A stretch of 7,953 bases of DNA from Hyphomicrobiales bacterium (lineage in GTDB: Bacteria > Pseudomonadota > Alphaproteobacteria > Rhizobiales > Xanthobacteraceae), in the NCBI GenBank assembly GCA_026400425.1, contig JAPLPC010000301.1:1-7953 (forward strand), given 5' to 3'. Within the stretch, counting starts at the first letter, position 1; every line of letters starts with the position of its first letter. A model generated the notes under the pieces. The model ran no database searches. It worked only from the letters and a program-made list of their open reading frames with translations, and was not told the origin of the DNA. Shown one piece after another: positions 1 through 6,405 of this stretch. The translations under genes were made by a program, and so were the position numbers.

Positions 1-895
1 CGATCGCATACATGATGGCCTGACGAACCTTCTTGTTCGCCAGGATCGGATTGCGGTTGTTGAGCCACAGCCACGCCATCGGCGAGAAGAACTCCCAGCC
101 TTCGCCGGTGACGCAGGTGTTCGGCAGTTTGCTGACGCGCGGCACGTCGAAATTCTCGATCGAACCACCCGGCAGCACATCGACCTTGCCGGTCTCATAG
201 GCGACCGAGCGTGCGGCGGCATCCGGAATCACCTGCCAGTACACCTCGTCGAGATGCGGCAGTCCCTTGATATGATAGTTGGGGTTCTTCACCATGCGGA
301 TGAAAGAGCCCTTCTTCCATTCCTTGAACATGAACGGGCCGGTTCCGATCGGCGCGTTGTTGTTCGCATTGGTCTTCCAGTCGGTGCCGTCATAGAGATG
401 CTTCGGGATCATCGGCATCGAGCCGACTTCAAAGATGCCGATGAAGGGGCCGAACGGCTTTTTCAGCGTGAACACCACGGTGAAGTCGTCGGGCGCCTCC
501 ACCTTGTCGAGCTGAACGAGATTGTTGCGCGCGCGGGCATGGGTCTGCTTCAGCATGTCGATGGAGAACAACACGTCGGCCGACGTGAACGGCTTGCCGT
601 CGTGCCAGGTGACGCCCTGCTTCAGCTTGAACGTATAGGTCTTGGCATCCTCGCTGATGGTCCAGCTCTCGGCGAGACCCGGCTGCGGCTCAAGCTTCTT
701 GCTGTAGCGCAGCAGGCCTTCGAAGATGTTTCCGGACACCATCTGGGTCGGACCGTTCTGCACCATCGGCAGAAACAGGCCGGGAGGCTCCGGCTGGATC
801 ACGGCATTGACGACACCGCCCTCTTTCGGCGCCTGCGCCAAGGCAATCGAACTCACGGTGCTGAGAGCCAGCGCCAAAACCAATTTCTTCAACAT
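1..895 (-). CDS. ABC transporter substrate-binding protein, family 5 (DppA/OppA-like), C-terminus beyond window
   Basis: Periplasmic binding protein of a peptide/opine/nickel-class ABC importer; it captures ligand and delivers it to an inner-membrane permease. Read from the ATG at 895, 298 residues are visible and the frame stays open to the window edge, so the C-terminal part (family length about 500-530) lies outside. Residues 1-20 form a Sec signal peptide (MLKK, then a hydrophobic stretch ending ALA before QAPKEGG). Family features follow: NIFEGLLRY (56-64), GLAESWTISEDAKTYTF (73-89) and LKQGVTWHDGKPFTSADV (91-108), then GTGPFMFKEW near 174 and VRQAIMYAI at the visible end. The Shine-Dalgarno AAGGGG lies just upstream of the ATG. 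It sits 81 bases downstream of the aldolase-family gene on the same strand, so co-transcription is likely. Family is confident; ligand is unknown. N-acylated amines or peptides would fit the neighbours (inference). Confidence 0.93.
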   Translation of the reverse strand, partial: MLKKLVLALALSTVSSIALAQAPKEGGVVNAVIQPEPPGLFLPMVQNGPTQMVSGNIFEGLLRYSKKLEPQPGLAESWTISEDAKTYTFKLKQGVTWHDGKPFTSADVLFSIDMLKQTHARARNNLVQLDKVEAPDDFTVVFTLKKPFGPFIGIFEVGSMPMIPKHLYDGTDWKTNANNNAPIGTGPFMFKEWKKGSFIRMVKNPNYHIKGLPHLDEVYWQVIPDAAARSVAYETGKVDVLPGGSIENFDVPRVSKLPNTCVTGEGWEFFSPMAWLWLNNRNPILANKKVRQAIMYAI

Positions 896-908
896 ATCTT
901 CCCCTTTA

Positions 909-922
909 GTGCCTGAAGGCAC
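909..922 (-). promoter_or_regulatory. Small hairpin directly upstream of the binding-protein ribosome site
   Basis: GTGCC and GGCAC form a perfect 5-bp inverted repeat around a 4-base loop. On the minus strand it ends a few bases before the AAGGGG Shine-Dalgarno of the binding-protein gene. In a transcript read through from the aldolase-family gene it could protect the downstream mRNA or modulate ribosome access. The structure is seen in the sequence; the role is inferred. Confidence 0.3.
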
Positions 923-976
923 GTAACCCAGATGAGTTGACGATGTGTGGTGCAATTCAGATCAAATGTCGCCAGA

Positions 977-1744
977 TCAATTCTTGTAATCGGGATCTGT
1001 GCGATCGAGCATCCGCTTGAAAGCGTCCCATTCGCCGTCCGGCTTGCCTTCAGCATGCACCTTCGAATAGCCGCGGTCATACTGGCCGGCGGTGTGCAAG
1101 GCAATGGCGTGGGACGGGCGAATGACTTCAGCGCCGGTGGACAAGATCGCAAGCTGGGCGCGGCAGGAGCGCTCCATGTTGAACATCAACTTGAACGCCT
1201 CGCCGACCGATCGGCCGCAGGTGAGCAGACCGGGATTGCGCAGGCTCAGCACCATCTTGTCACCAAGATCGGCAACCAGACGCTCACGCTCGGAGAGATC
1301 GAGCGCGATGCCTTCGAAGTCATGATAGGCGATGCGATCGGTGAATTGCATCGACCACTGGTTCAGCGGCAGCAGGCCATCCTTCAGGCATGACACCGCG
1401 ACGCCGGCGACGGTGTGGGTATGCAGCACGCAGTTGGCGTCGTGACGCACGGCGTGAACGGCGCTGTGGATGGTGAAGCCGGCCGGGTTGATACCGAGGC
1501 CGAGCGGATCATCGACGACCTTGCCCTCGGTATCGACCGTGACGAGGTTGGAGGCGGTGACTTCCTCGAAGCGCATGCCATACGGATTGATCAGGAAGCG
1601 GTCTTTGGTGCCGGGGACGCGCACCGAGATATGCGTGTAGATGCTGTCATCGAGGCCGTGGCGGTGGATCAGGCGATAGGCAGCGGCAAGATCGACGCGG
1701 ACCTGCTTTGCAGCATCCAGGGTCGGCGTCAGATTGGCGTGCAT
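977..1744 (-). CDS. Class II aldolase/adducin family protein with a substituted zinc-ligand position
   Basis: Cytosolic protein of the class II aldolase/adducin fold (255 aa from the ATG at 1744, normal length for the family). Bacterial members are zinc-dependent aldolases, epimerases or decarboxylases acting on small sugars or oxo-acids; the substrate here is not identifiable. Landmarks: THISVRVPG (37-45), FLINPYGMRFEEVTASNLV (50-68), INPAGFTIHSAVH (85-97) and the zinc pair LHTHT (H108, H110). The expected third ligand, in the family motif NHGLLTxG, reads N-P-G-L-L-T-C-G, so residue 171 is Pro (codon CCC, bases 1232-1234). The Glu that acts as catalytic residue in fuculose-phosphate aldolase is also not evident, as in adducin-like members. 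An in-frame GTG at 1750 has GGGAAG seven bases upstream and is an alternative start; the longer ATG reading from 1810 is unlikely. It is divergent from the GntR regulator and upstream of the transporter binding protein. Confidence 0.88.
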   Translation of the reverse strand: MHANLTPTLDAAKQVRVDLAAAYRLIHRHGLDDSIYTHISVRVPGTKDRFLINPYGMRFEEVTASNLVTVDTEGKVVDDPLGLGINPAGFTIHSAVHAVRHDANCVLHTHTVAGVAVSCLKDGLLPLNQWSMQFTDRIAYHDFEGIALDLSERERLVADLGDKMVLSLRNPGLLTCGRSVGEAFKLMFNMERSCRAQLAILSTGAEVIRPSHAIALHTAGQYDRGYSKVHAEGKPDGEWDAFKRMLDRTDPDYKN

Positions 1745-1852
1745 ATTCACAGGCGTACTTCCCGATATTGACGATGGCTGGAGCAAACACAATTGCATGG
1801 CAGGCGGCAAGATTAAACTGTCGACAATCGGCGCTTAATTCTTGTACACGGC
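1745..1852. promoter_or_regulatory. Divergent control region between aldolase-family gene and GntR regulator
   Basis: These 108 bases must hold the promoters for both the minus-strand aldolase/transporter arm and the plus-strand regulator/catabolic arm. It is more AT-rich than the flanking genes. Two short palindromes, TGTCGACA (1819-1826) and TGTACA (1843-1848), share TGT/ACA half-sites, which resemble operators of FCD-type GntR regulators; their centres are about 23 bases apart. I could not identify convincing -35/-10 hexamers. Operator function is inference from location and half-site form. Confidence 0.4.
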
Positions 1853-2581
1853 ATGAAACGGGTCGGTTTCCCCATGCGTTTGATGTCTCCTCCAGTAGGT
1901 CTGGCTGCCCTCGCCGACACCGATCTCGTCGGTCAGGTGGCGCGCGTTTTGACGCAGGCCGTCATCAGCGGACAACTCGCACCGGGTGCCAAAGTGGTCG
2001 AGGCCGGCATCGCGCGCGAACTCGGCATCAGCCGCGCGCCGGTCCGTGAAGCCGCGCGCTTGCTGGAGCAGCAAGGGCTGCTGGTCTCGCATCCCCGCCG
2101 CGGCTTCTTCGTGCGTAAGTTGGAAGTCCGCGATATCGACGAGATCTACGACCTCCGGATCTGCGTCGAAAGTCATGCCGCCCAGCTCGCGGCGAAAAAC
2201 CTGACGCCGGCCAACCGCGCCGCGCTTCGCAAGCAGATCGACGTGCTGCACGAGACAGCCGATCTGGAAGATCACGCAAGGCAGGTCGAGGAAGACTACA
2301 AGTTCCACCGCATGATCGTCGAGATCGCCGGCAGCAAACGACTGCTGAAAGTGTTCGATGACCTGTCGTCGGAAATGCGCATGGTGATCGGCCTGATCGG
2401 TCGTCTGTATGACGATCCGCATCGGATCGCGCAGACCCACGAAGCACTCCTCGACGTGCTCGAACAAGGCCATGACGACATCATCGCGGCACGGTTCGAC
2501 TATCATATCGCAGCCGCCTGGCGTGAAGTCGGCAGGCTGGTCCGCGAAATTCCGTCATCAACCAATGGAGTAGCTCCGTGA
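1853..2581 (+). CDS. GntR-family transcriptional regulator, FCD (FadR C-terminal) type
   Basis: DNA-binding regulator of 242 aa. The N-terminal winged helix-turn-helix spans about residues 24-90: LVGQVARVLTQAVISGQLAPG, then the recognition-helix region ELGISRAPVREAARLLEQQGLL and the wing HPRRGFFV. The C-terminal FCD ligand domain (about 96-230) carries the metal-ligand pattern of the family: D148 and H152 (EDYKFHRMIV), H196 (QTHEALLDVL) and H218 (FDYHIAAAW). FCD regulators usually bind a carboxylate or amino acid metabolite of the pathway they control and are often repressors. The start is uncertain: the ATGs at 1853, 1874 and 1883 all lack a strong ribosome site, and the conserved domain begins after all three. 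The TGA overlaps the GTG of the next gene (GTGA, 2578-2581), indicating translational coupling. Probable target: the two divergent arms around 1745-1852 (inference). Confidence 0.93.
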   Translation: MKRVGFPMRLMSPPVGLAALADTDLVGQVARVLTQAVISGQLAPGAKVVEAGIARELGISRAPVREAARLLEQQGLLVSHPRRGFFVRKLEVRDIDEIYDLRICVESHAAQLAAKNLTPANRAALRKQIDVLHETADLEDHARQVEEDYKFHRMIVEIAGSKRLLKVFDDLSSEMRMVIGLIGRLYDDPHRIAQTHEALLDVLEQGHDDIIAARFDYHIAAAWREVGRLVREIPSSTNGVAP

Positions 2582-3603
2582 AGGCCGTTTATTCCGACAA
2601 GCACAGCGCGCATGATCCGCAATTCTATCTGGTCCGCGGCCAGATCCGCAAAACCACGGAACAGCCCGAGCGCGCGGTGCGCCTGTTGAAGGGACTGCAT
2701 GACGGCAAGCACGAGATCGTCGCGCCGACCGCATTCGGCCAGGGGCCGCGGGCGCGCGTGCATTCGCCGGAATATCTGCGGTTTCTCGAAACGGCCTGGG
2801 ACGAATGGGTGAAGCTGCCGGATTACGGCACCGAAATGATCCCCAATATTCACCCGAACCGCGTGCCCGGCAGCTATCCAAGCCATATCGTCGGCAAACT
2901 CGGCTGGCACACCGTCGATACGTCGGCGCCGATCGGCCCGGGCACATGGGCTGGCGCCTGCGTGGCCACCGACATCGCGACCACTGCTGCGCAGATGGTG
3001 CTGGACGGCGAGGATGCGGTCTATGCGCTGTGCCGCCCGCCCGGCCATCACGCCTATCGCGATCTCGCCGGTGGCTTCTGCTTCATGAACAATTCGGCGA
3101 TCGCGGCCGAGCATCTGCGCACCAGGCACGAGCGCGTCGCCATCCTCGATGTGGACGTGCATCACGGCAACGGCACGCAGGGCATTTTCTATGCGCGCCC
3201 GGATGTGTTGACCGTGTCCATTCATGCAGACCCGACCGGCTATTATCCGTTCGTCTGGGGCTATGCGGATGAGAAAGGCGAAGGCAACGGGCTGGGTACC
3301 AATCTCAACATTCCGCTCGCCATCGGCACCGGCGACGACGGCTTCATCGACGCACTCGCAACCGCCGAGAAAACCATCAAGTCGTTCGCGCCCACTGCCC
3401 TCGTACTCGCGCTCGGCCTCGATGCGTCCGAGCACGATCCGCTGGCGGCGCTGAAAGTCACGACACCGGGTTTCAATCGCATCGGCGCGGCCGTGGCGCG
3501 CATGGGACTGCCGACCGTGATCGTTCAGGAGGGCGGATATCTTTCCGACATCCTGGGCGCCAATCTCACCTCCACGCTCGCCGGTTTCGAATCGGCGCGC
3601 TAA
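2578..3603 (+). CDS. Acetylpolyamine amidohydrolase / class II HDAC-superfamily deacetylase
   Basis: Zinc hydrolase of the arginase/HDAC fold, 341 aa, the length I recall for acetylpolyamine amidohydrolase of Mycoplana ramosa. That enzyme removes acetyl groups from acetylputrescine, acetylspermidine and other acyl-amines. All catalytic elements are present: RPPGHH (153-158, catalytic His pair H157/H158), DVDVHHGNGTQ (191-201, zinc ligands D193 and H195), GLDASEHDP (280-288, third ligand D282) and the oxyanion tyrosine in QEGGY (Y321). Further matches to the amidohydrolase subgroup are FLETAWDEW (69-77), PGTWAGA (121-127) and GGFCFMNNSAIAAEHL (165-180). The start is GTG at 2578, overlapping the regulator stop by four bases, with GGAG seven bases upstream. 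Prokaryotes lack histones to act on, so a small acylated amine is the likely substrate. The exact substrate and a gene symbol cannot be fixed from sequence. Confidence 0.92.
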   Translation: MKAVYSDKHSAHDPQFYLVRGQIRKTTEQPERAVRLLKGLHDGKHEIVAPTAFGQGPRARVHSPEYLRFLETAWDEWVKLPDYGTEMIPNIHPNRVPGSYPSHIVGKLGWHTVDTSAPIGPGTWAGACVATDIATTAAQMVLDGEDAVYALCRPPGHHAYRDLAGGFCFMNNSAIAAEHLRTRHERVAILDVDVHHGNGTQGIFYARPDVLTVSIHADPTGYYPFVWGYADEKGEGNGLGTNLNIPLAIGTGDDGFIDALATAEKTIKSFAPTALVLALGLDASEHDPLAALKVTTPGFNRIGAAVARMGLPTVIVQEGGYLSDILGANLTSTLAGFESAR

Positions 3604-3612
3604 CCCCTCCAT

Positions 3613-3726
3613 CGTCATTGCGACCGCAGCGAAGCAATCCAGTCTTTCTTCACTAGGCTTCTGGATTGCTTCGTCGCTTCGCTAAGGGGAAAGCAGAAGA
3701 CAGCTTTCCCTGACCTCGCAATGACG
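3613..3726. repeat. Palindromic intergenic repeat, copy 1, interrupted by an insert in its right arm
   Basis: The left arm (3613-3642) starts CGTCATTGCGA and ends GAAGCAATCCAG. The right arm starts CTGGATTGCTTCG at 3661 and ends CTCGCAATGACG at 3726. The arms are inverted copies, so the element can fold into a long stem. Compared with copy 2, about 31 bases (3684-3714) replace a single base between CGCTTCGCT and CTCGCAATGACG. The insert contains its own perfect stem, GGGAAAGC (3687-3694) with GCTTTCCC (3703-3710). From memory this repeat is common between genes in Bradyrhizobium and relatives. It fills most of the gap between the deacetylase and gabT genes. Its end supplies an ATG at 3721 in frame with gabT that is probably not the start. 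Confidence 0.85.
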
Positions 3727-3768
3727 GAGAAACATCATCAACAAGAAGAACTCGAAGGACAAACTCGC

Positions 3769-4932
3769 ATGGCCACCAATGCAGAAATCTTCGCGCGCCG
3801 CGAAGCCGCCATTCCGCGCGGCATCGGCCACTCCACGCCGATCTCGGCGCAGCGCGCGCTGAATGCCGAAGTCTGGGATGTCGAAGGCAAGCGCTACGTC
3901 GACTTCGCCGGCGGCATCGCCGTGCTCAACACCGGGCATTGCCATCCGCACGTCATGGCGGCCGTCCGCGCCCAGATGGAGAATTTCACGCACACCTGCT
4001 TCCAGGTGCTGCTGTATGAATCCTACGTCACCCTTGCCGAGCGCCTCAACAAGCTGGTCCCGATCGACGGCGACACCAAGACGGCGTTCTTCACCACCGG
4101 CGCGGAAGCCACCGAGAACGCCATCAAGATGGCGCGCGCCGCCACCGGCCGTGCGGGCGTGATCGCTTTCACCGGCGGCTTCGATGTCACGGTGGAAGAG
4201 TCGCTGAAGTATCTGAACTTCCTGTTCAAGGCCGATATCGACCCGGCCCGCGTCGCCGCCCTCATCATCGAGCCCGTGCAGGGCGAAGGCGGCTTCCACC
4301 AGGCGCCGCCGGAACTGATGCGCGCGCTGCGCAAGATCTGCGACGAGAACGGCATCGTCTTCATCGCCGACGAAGTGCAGACCGGCTATGGCCGCACCGG
4401 CAAGATGTTCGCGATGGAGCATTACGACGTCAAGCCCGACCTCATCACCGTAGCCAAGAGCCTGGCCGGCGGCTTCCCGCTGTCGGGCGTGATCGGCAAG
4501 GCGAAGATCATGGACGCGGCCGATCCGGGCGGCCTGGGCGGCACCTATGCCGGCAACCCGCTGGCGATCGCAGCGGCCATGGCCGTGCTCGACGTGTTCG
4601 AGAAGGAGAAGCTCGTCGATCGCGCCAACCATATCGGCGAGCGCATCACCACCCGCCTCAAGAAAATGCAGCAGCGCAACGACCTCGTTCCGATCGACAG
4701 CATCCGCAATGTCGGCGCCATGATTGCGTTCGATATCGTCAAGGAGCGCGGCGGCGATACACCGGATGCGGAGATGACCAAGAAGGTGACGCAGCGCGCG
4801 ACGGAGGAAGGGTTGATCCTGTTGTCCTGCGGCGTCAACTTCAACACCATCCGCGTGCTGGTGCCGCTTACCGCCCAGGACGAGATCCTCGACGAAGGCA
4901 TGGAGAAGCTCGAACGAGCGCTGACGGCTTAA
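3769..4932 (+). CDS. gabT: 4-aminobutyrate aminotransferase (GabT) with an in-frame internal deletion of about 38 residues
   Basis: Class III PLP aminotransferase; GabT moves the amino group of GABA to 2-oxoglutarate, giving succinate semialdehyde and glutamate. The start at 3769 (MATNAEIFARREAAIPRG) has AAGGA nine bases upstream and aligns without offset to E. coli GabT. Present: TTGAEATENA (109-118, cofactor phosphate site), EPVQGEGGF (168-176; E173 equals E. coli E211), ADEVQTG (D201, Q204), TVAKSLAGG with the PLP lysine K230 (E. coli K268), and GGTYAGNP (T259). GGF (136-138) is followed directly by DVTVEESL, whereas family members read GGF/GAY-HGRT and about 34 further residues there. The protein is therefore 387 aa rather than about 426, and lacks the equivalents of E. 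coli H139 and of R141, which binds the substrate carboxylate. The reading frame is otherwise intact. Family assignment is certain; activity is doubtful. A deletion specific to this strain or an assembly error are both possible. Confidence 0.93.
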   Translation: MATNAEIFARREAAIPRGIGHSTPISAQRALNAEVWDVEGKRYVDFAGGIAVLNTGHCHPHVMAAVRAQMENFTHTCFQVLLYESYVTLAERLNKLVPIDGDTKTAFFTTGAEATENAIKMARAATGRAGVIAFTGGFDVTVEESLKYLNFLFKADIDPARVAALIIEPVQGEGGFHQAPPELMRALRKICDENGIVFIADEVQTGYGRTGKMFAMEHYDVKPDLITVAKSLAGGFPLSGVIGKAKIMDAADPGGLGGTYAGNPLAIAAAMAVLDVFEKEKLVDRANHIGERITTRLKKMQQRNDLVPIDSIRNVGAMIAFDIVKERGGDTPDAEMTKKVTQRATEEGLILLSCGVNFNTIRVLVPLTAQDEILDEGMEKLERALTA

Positions 4933-4941
4933 CTTCCCTTC

Positions 4942-5018
4942 CGTCATTGCGAGCGAAGCGAAGCAATCCAGAAAGCCAAAGACTGGATTGCCGCGTCGCT
5001 TCGCTCCTCGCAATGACG
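4942..5018. repeat. Palindromic intergenic repeat, copy 2
   Basis: The left arm is 4942-4971 (CGTCATTGCGAGCGAAGCGA onward to GCAATCCAG). The right arm is 4983-5018 (CTGGATTGC to CTCGCAATGACG). They are inverted copies with small length differences, separated by an 11-base spacer. It begins nine bases after the gabT stop, in the same orientation as copy 1. The transcript could form a long stem here, affecting mRNA stability or partial termination between gabT and the M20 gene (inference). Translation of the repeat yields spurious peptides of the RSEATRQS type in the minus frames. Confidence 0.9.
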
Positions 5019-5055
5019 ACCAAGAGATCTAACCAACACTCACAAGGACACACCC

Positions 5056-6345
5056 ATGGCTCTCGATCCCGCCCTCCGCGCCAAGATCATCGATGCCGTC
5101 GACAAGGGTTTCGACGCGCAGGTCAAGTTCACGCAGGACATGGTTCGCCACCAGTCCACGCGTGGCAACGAGCACACGATGCAGGACTTCATGTATCGCG
5201 CGTTCAAGCAACGCGGCTACAAGACGGAGCGCTTCGAGATGGACCGCGCCGCACTCGATGCGCATCCCGGCAGCGGCGCCTGGGACGAACTTCATTCGAC
5301 GGCCCCGATCGTGGTCGCCACGCACTATCCGCGTCAGGACAAGGGCCGCTCGCTGATCATGCAGGGTCACGTCGATGTGGTGCCGGAAGGCCCGCATGAC
5401 ATGTGGACCACGCCACCCTACGATCCGGTGATCCAGGGCGACTGGATGCAAGGCCGCGGCGCCGGCGATATGAAGGCAGGCTGCGCCTCCAACATCTTCG
5501 CCCTCGATGCGCTCAAGAGCCTGGACCTGCAGCCGGCAGCGACGGTCTACCTGCAATCCGTCGTGGAAGAAGAATCGACCGGCGACGGCGCCCTGATGAC
5601 CCATCTGCGTGGCTACAAGGCCGATGCCGTGGTGGTGTCGGAGCCGTCGCACGAGACCATCACGCGCGCCAATATCGGTGTAGTCTGGTTCCAGGTCGAA
5701 GTCCGCGGCGTGCCGGTTCACGTGCAGCGCATGGGCACCGGCGCCAATGCCATCGACGGCGCGTATCGCATCATCGGCGAATTACGCAAGCTGGAAGCCA
5801 AGTGGAACGCCACCAAGGATCAGCACGCTCACTTCAAGAACATCGAGAAACCGGTCAATCTGAACATCGGCAAGATCGCCGGTGGCGACTGGGCCTCGTC
5901 GGTGCCGGCCTGGTGCAAGGTGGATTTCCGGATCTCGCTACTACCGGGGAAGACCGCTGAAGCCGCAAAGAAGGAAATCACCGACTGCGTCGCGGCCTTC
6001 GCGCATCAGGACCCGTTCCTGTCGAACATTCCGCCGACCGTGACCTTCAACGGCTTCCAGGCCGAAGGCTACGAATTGAAGCCGGGGTCGGATGCGGAAG
6101 CCACACTCGCGGCCGCGCATGAAGCGGTGTTCGGGCAGAAGCCGAAGCCGGAAATCTCGCTCGCCTATCTCGACAGCCGCGTCTACTCGCTGTTCGACAA
6201 CGTGCCGACGCTGAACTACGGCTGCATCTCGCGCGGCGTCCATGGCTTCGACGAAGGCGTCAACCTGCCCTCGCTGAAGAAGACGACGACGGCGCTGGCG
6301 CTCTTCATTGCGGAGTGGTGCGGCGTGGAAGAGATCAAAGCCTGA
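5056..6345 (+). CDS. ArgE/DapE-family M20 metallo-deacylase
   Basis: Cytosolic di-zinc hydrolase of the M20 peptidase family, 429 aa, full length for ArgE/DapE-type deacylases. These remove acyl groups from N-acyl amino acids or related amides. The metal site is complete: MQGHVDVVPEG (102-112; H105 ligand, D107), GRGAGDMKAG (133-142; bridging D138), VVEEESTGDG (169-178; general base E172 and ligand E173), SEPS (195-198; E196 ligand) and GVHGFDEGV (394-402; H396 ligand). The insert (about 205-315) is the dimerisation/lid domain, with H222 in RGVPVHVQ at the position that completes the neighbouring active site in the dimer. The start ATG has AAGGA seven bases upstream. It is the last gene of the plus-strand run, and repeat copy 2 lies between it and gabT. 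It is not obviously argE or dapE itself: the catabolic context suggests a scavenging deacylase (inference). Substrate unknown. Confidence 0.92.
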   Translation: MALDPALRAKIIDAVDKGFDAQVKFTQDMVRHQSTRGNEHTMQDFMYRAFKQRGYKTERFEMDRAALDAHPGSGAWDELHSTAPIVVATHYPRQDKGRSLIMQGHVDVVPEGPHDMWTTPPYDPVIQGDWMQGRGAGDMKAGCASNIFALDALKSLDLQPAATVYLQSVVEEESTGDGALMTHLRGYKADAVVVSEPSHETITRANIGVVWFQVEVRGVPVHVQRMGTGANAIDGAYRIIGELRKLEAKWNATKDQHAHFKNIEKPVNLNIGKIAGGDWASSVPAWCKVDFRISLLPGKTAEAAKKEITDCVAAFAHQDPFLSNIPPTVTFNGFQAEGYELKPGSDAEATLAAAHEAVFGQKPKPEISLAYLDSRVYSLFDNVPTLNYGCISRGVHGFDEGVNLPSLKKTTTALALFIAEWCGVEEIKA

Positions 6346-6358
6346 TCCTGTCCTGAGC

Positions 6359-6393
6359 GCGGCTACAGCGACGCCTGGCGTTGCCGTAGCCGC
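6359..6393. terminator. Strong hairpin between two convergent genes, possible bidirectional terminator
   Basis: GCGGCTAC (6359-6366) and GTAGCCGC (6386-6393) form a perfect 8-bp stem. Inside it, GCGACG and CGTTGC form about six more pairs, including a G-T, around a 5-base loop, with one mismatch between the two stems. It starts 13 bases after the M20 stop and lies 12 bases beyond the stop of the convergent secreted-protein gene, so it suits ending both transcripts. No clear T-tract follows on either strand, so intrinsic termination is not proven; it may instead protect 3' ends. Confidence 0.5.
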
Positions 6394-6405
6394 GGATGGT
6401 CTCAT

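Noticed and set aside
254..916. 220-codon plus-strand open frame opposite the binding-protein gene
   Set aside because: The minus strand encodes a clear signal peptide and family 5 binding-protein motifs; this frame is Arg/His/Leu-rich with no domain.
1745..1810. Longer aldolase-family start at 1810
   Set aside because: The extra residues do not look like the family and would occupy most of the divergent control region; starts at 1744 or 1750 fit better.
2503..3618. 371-codon minus-strand open frame opposite the deacetylase
   Set aside because: High GC leaves the antisense frame open. The plus strand carries all HDAC-fold catalytic motifs, and the antisense product is Arg/Gly-rich with no domain.
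3721..3768. ATG at 3721 as the gabT start
   Set aside because: This ATG is the last part of the palindromic repeat and the 16 extra residues are unlike the family, whereas the ATG at 3769 has AAGGA nine bases upstream and aligns with the E. coli GabT N-terminus.
3682..5013. 443-codon minus-strand open frame opposite gabT
   Set aside because: It is the antisense shadow of a well-recognised aminotransferase; its ends are translations of the palindromic repeat (FASLAMT and EATRQS-like peptides) and its body has no recognisable family.
3613..5018. CRISPR array or insertion sequence suggested by repeated units near gabT
   Set aside because: There are only two copies, each a self-complementary palindrome 1.3 kb apart, with no regular spacers and no transposase between them.
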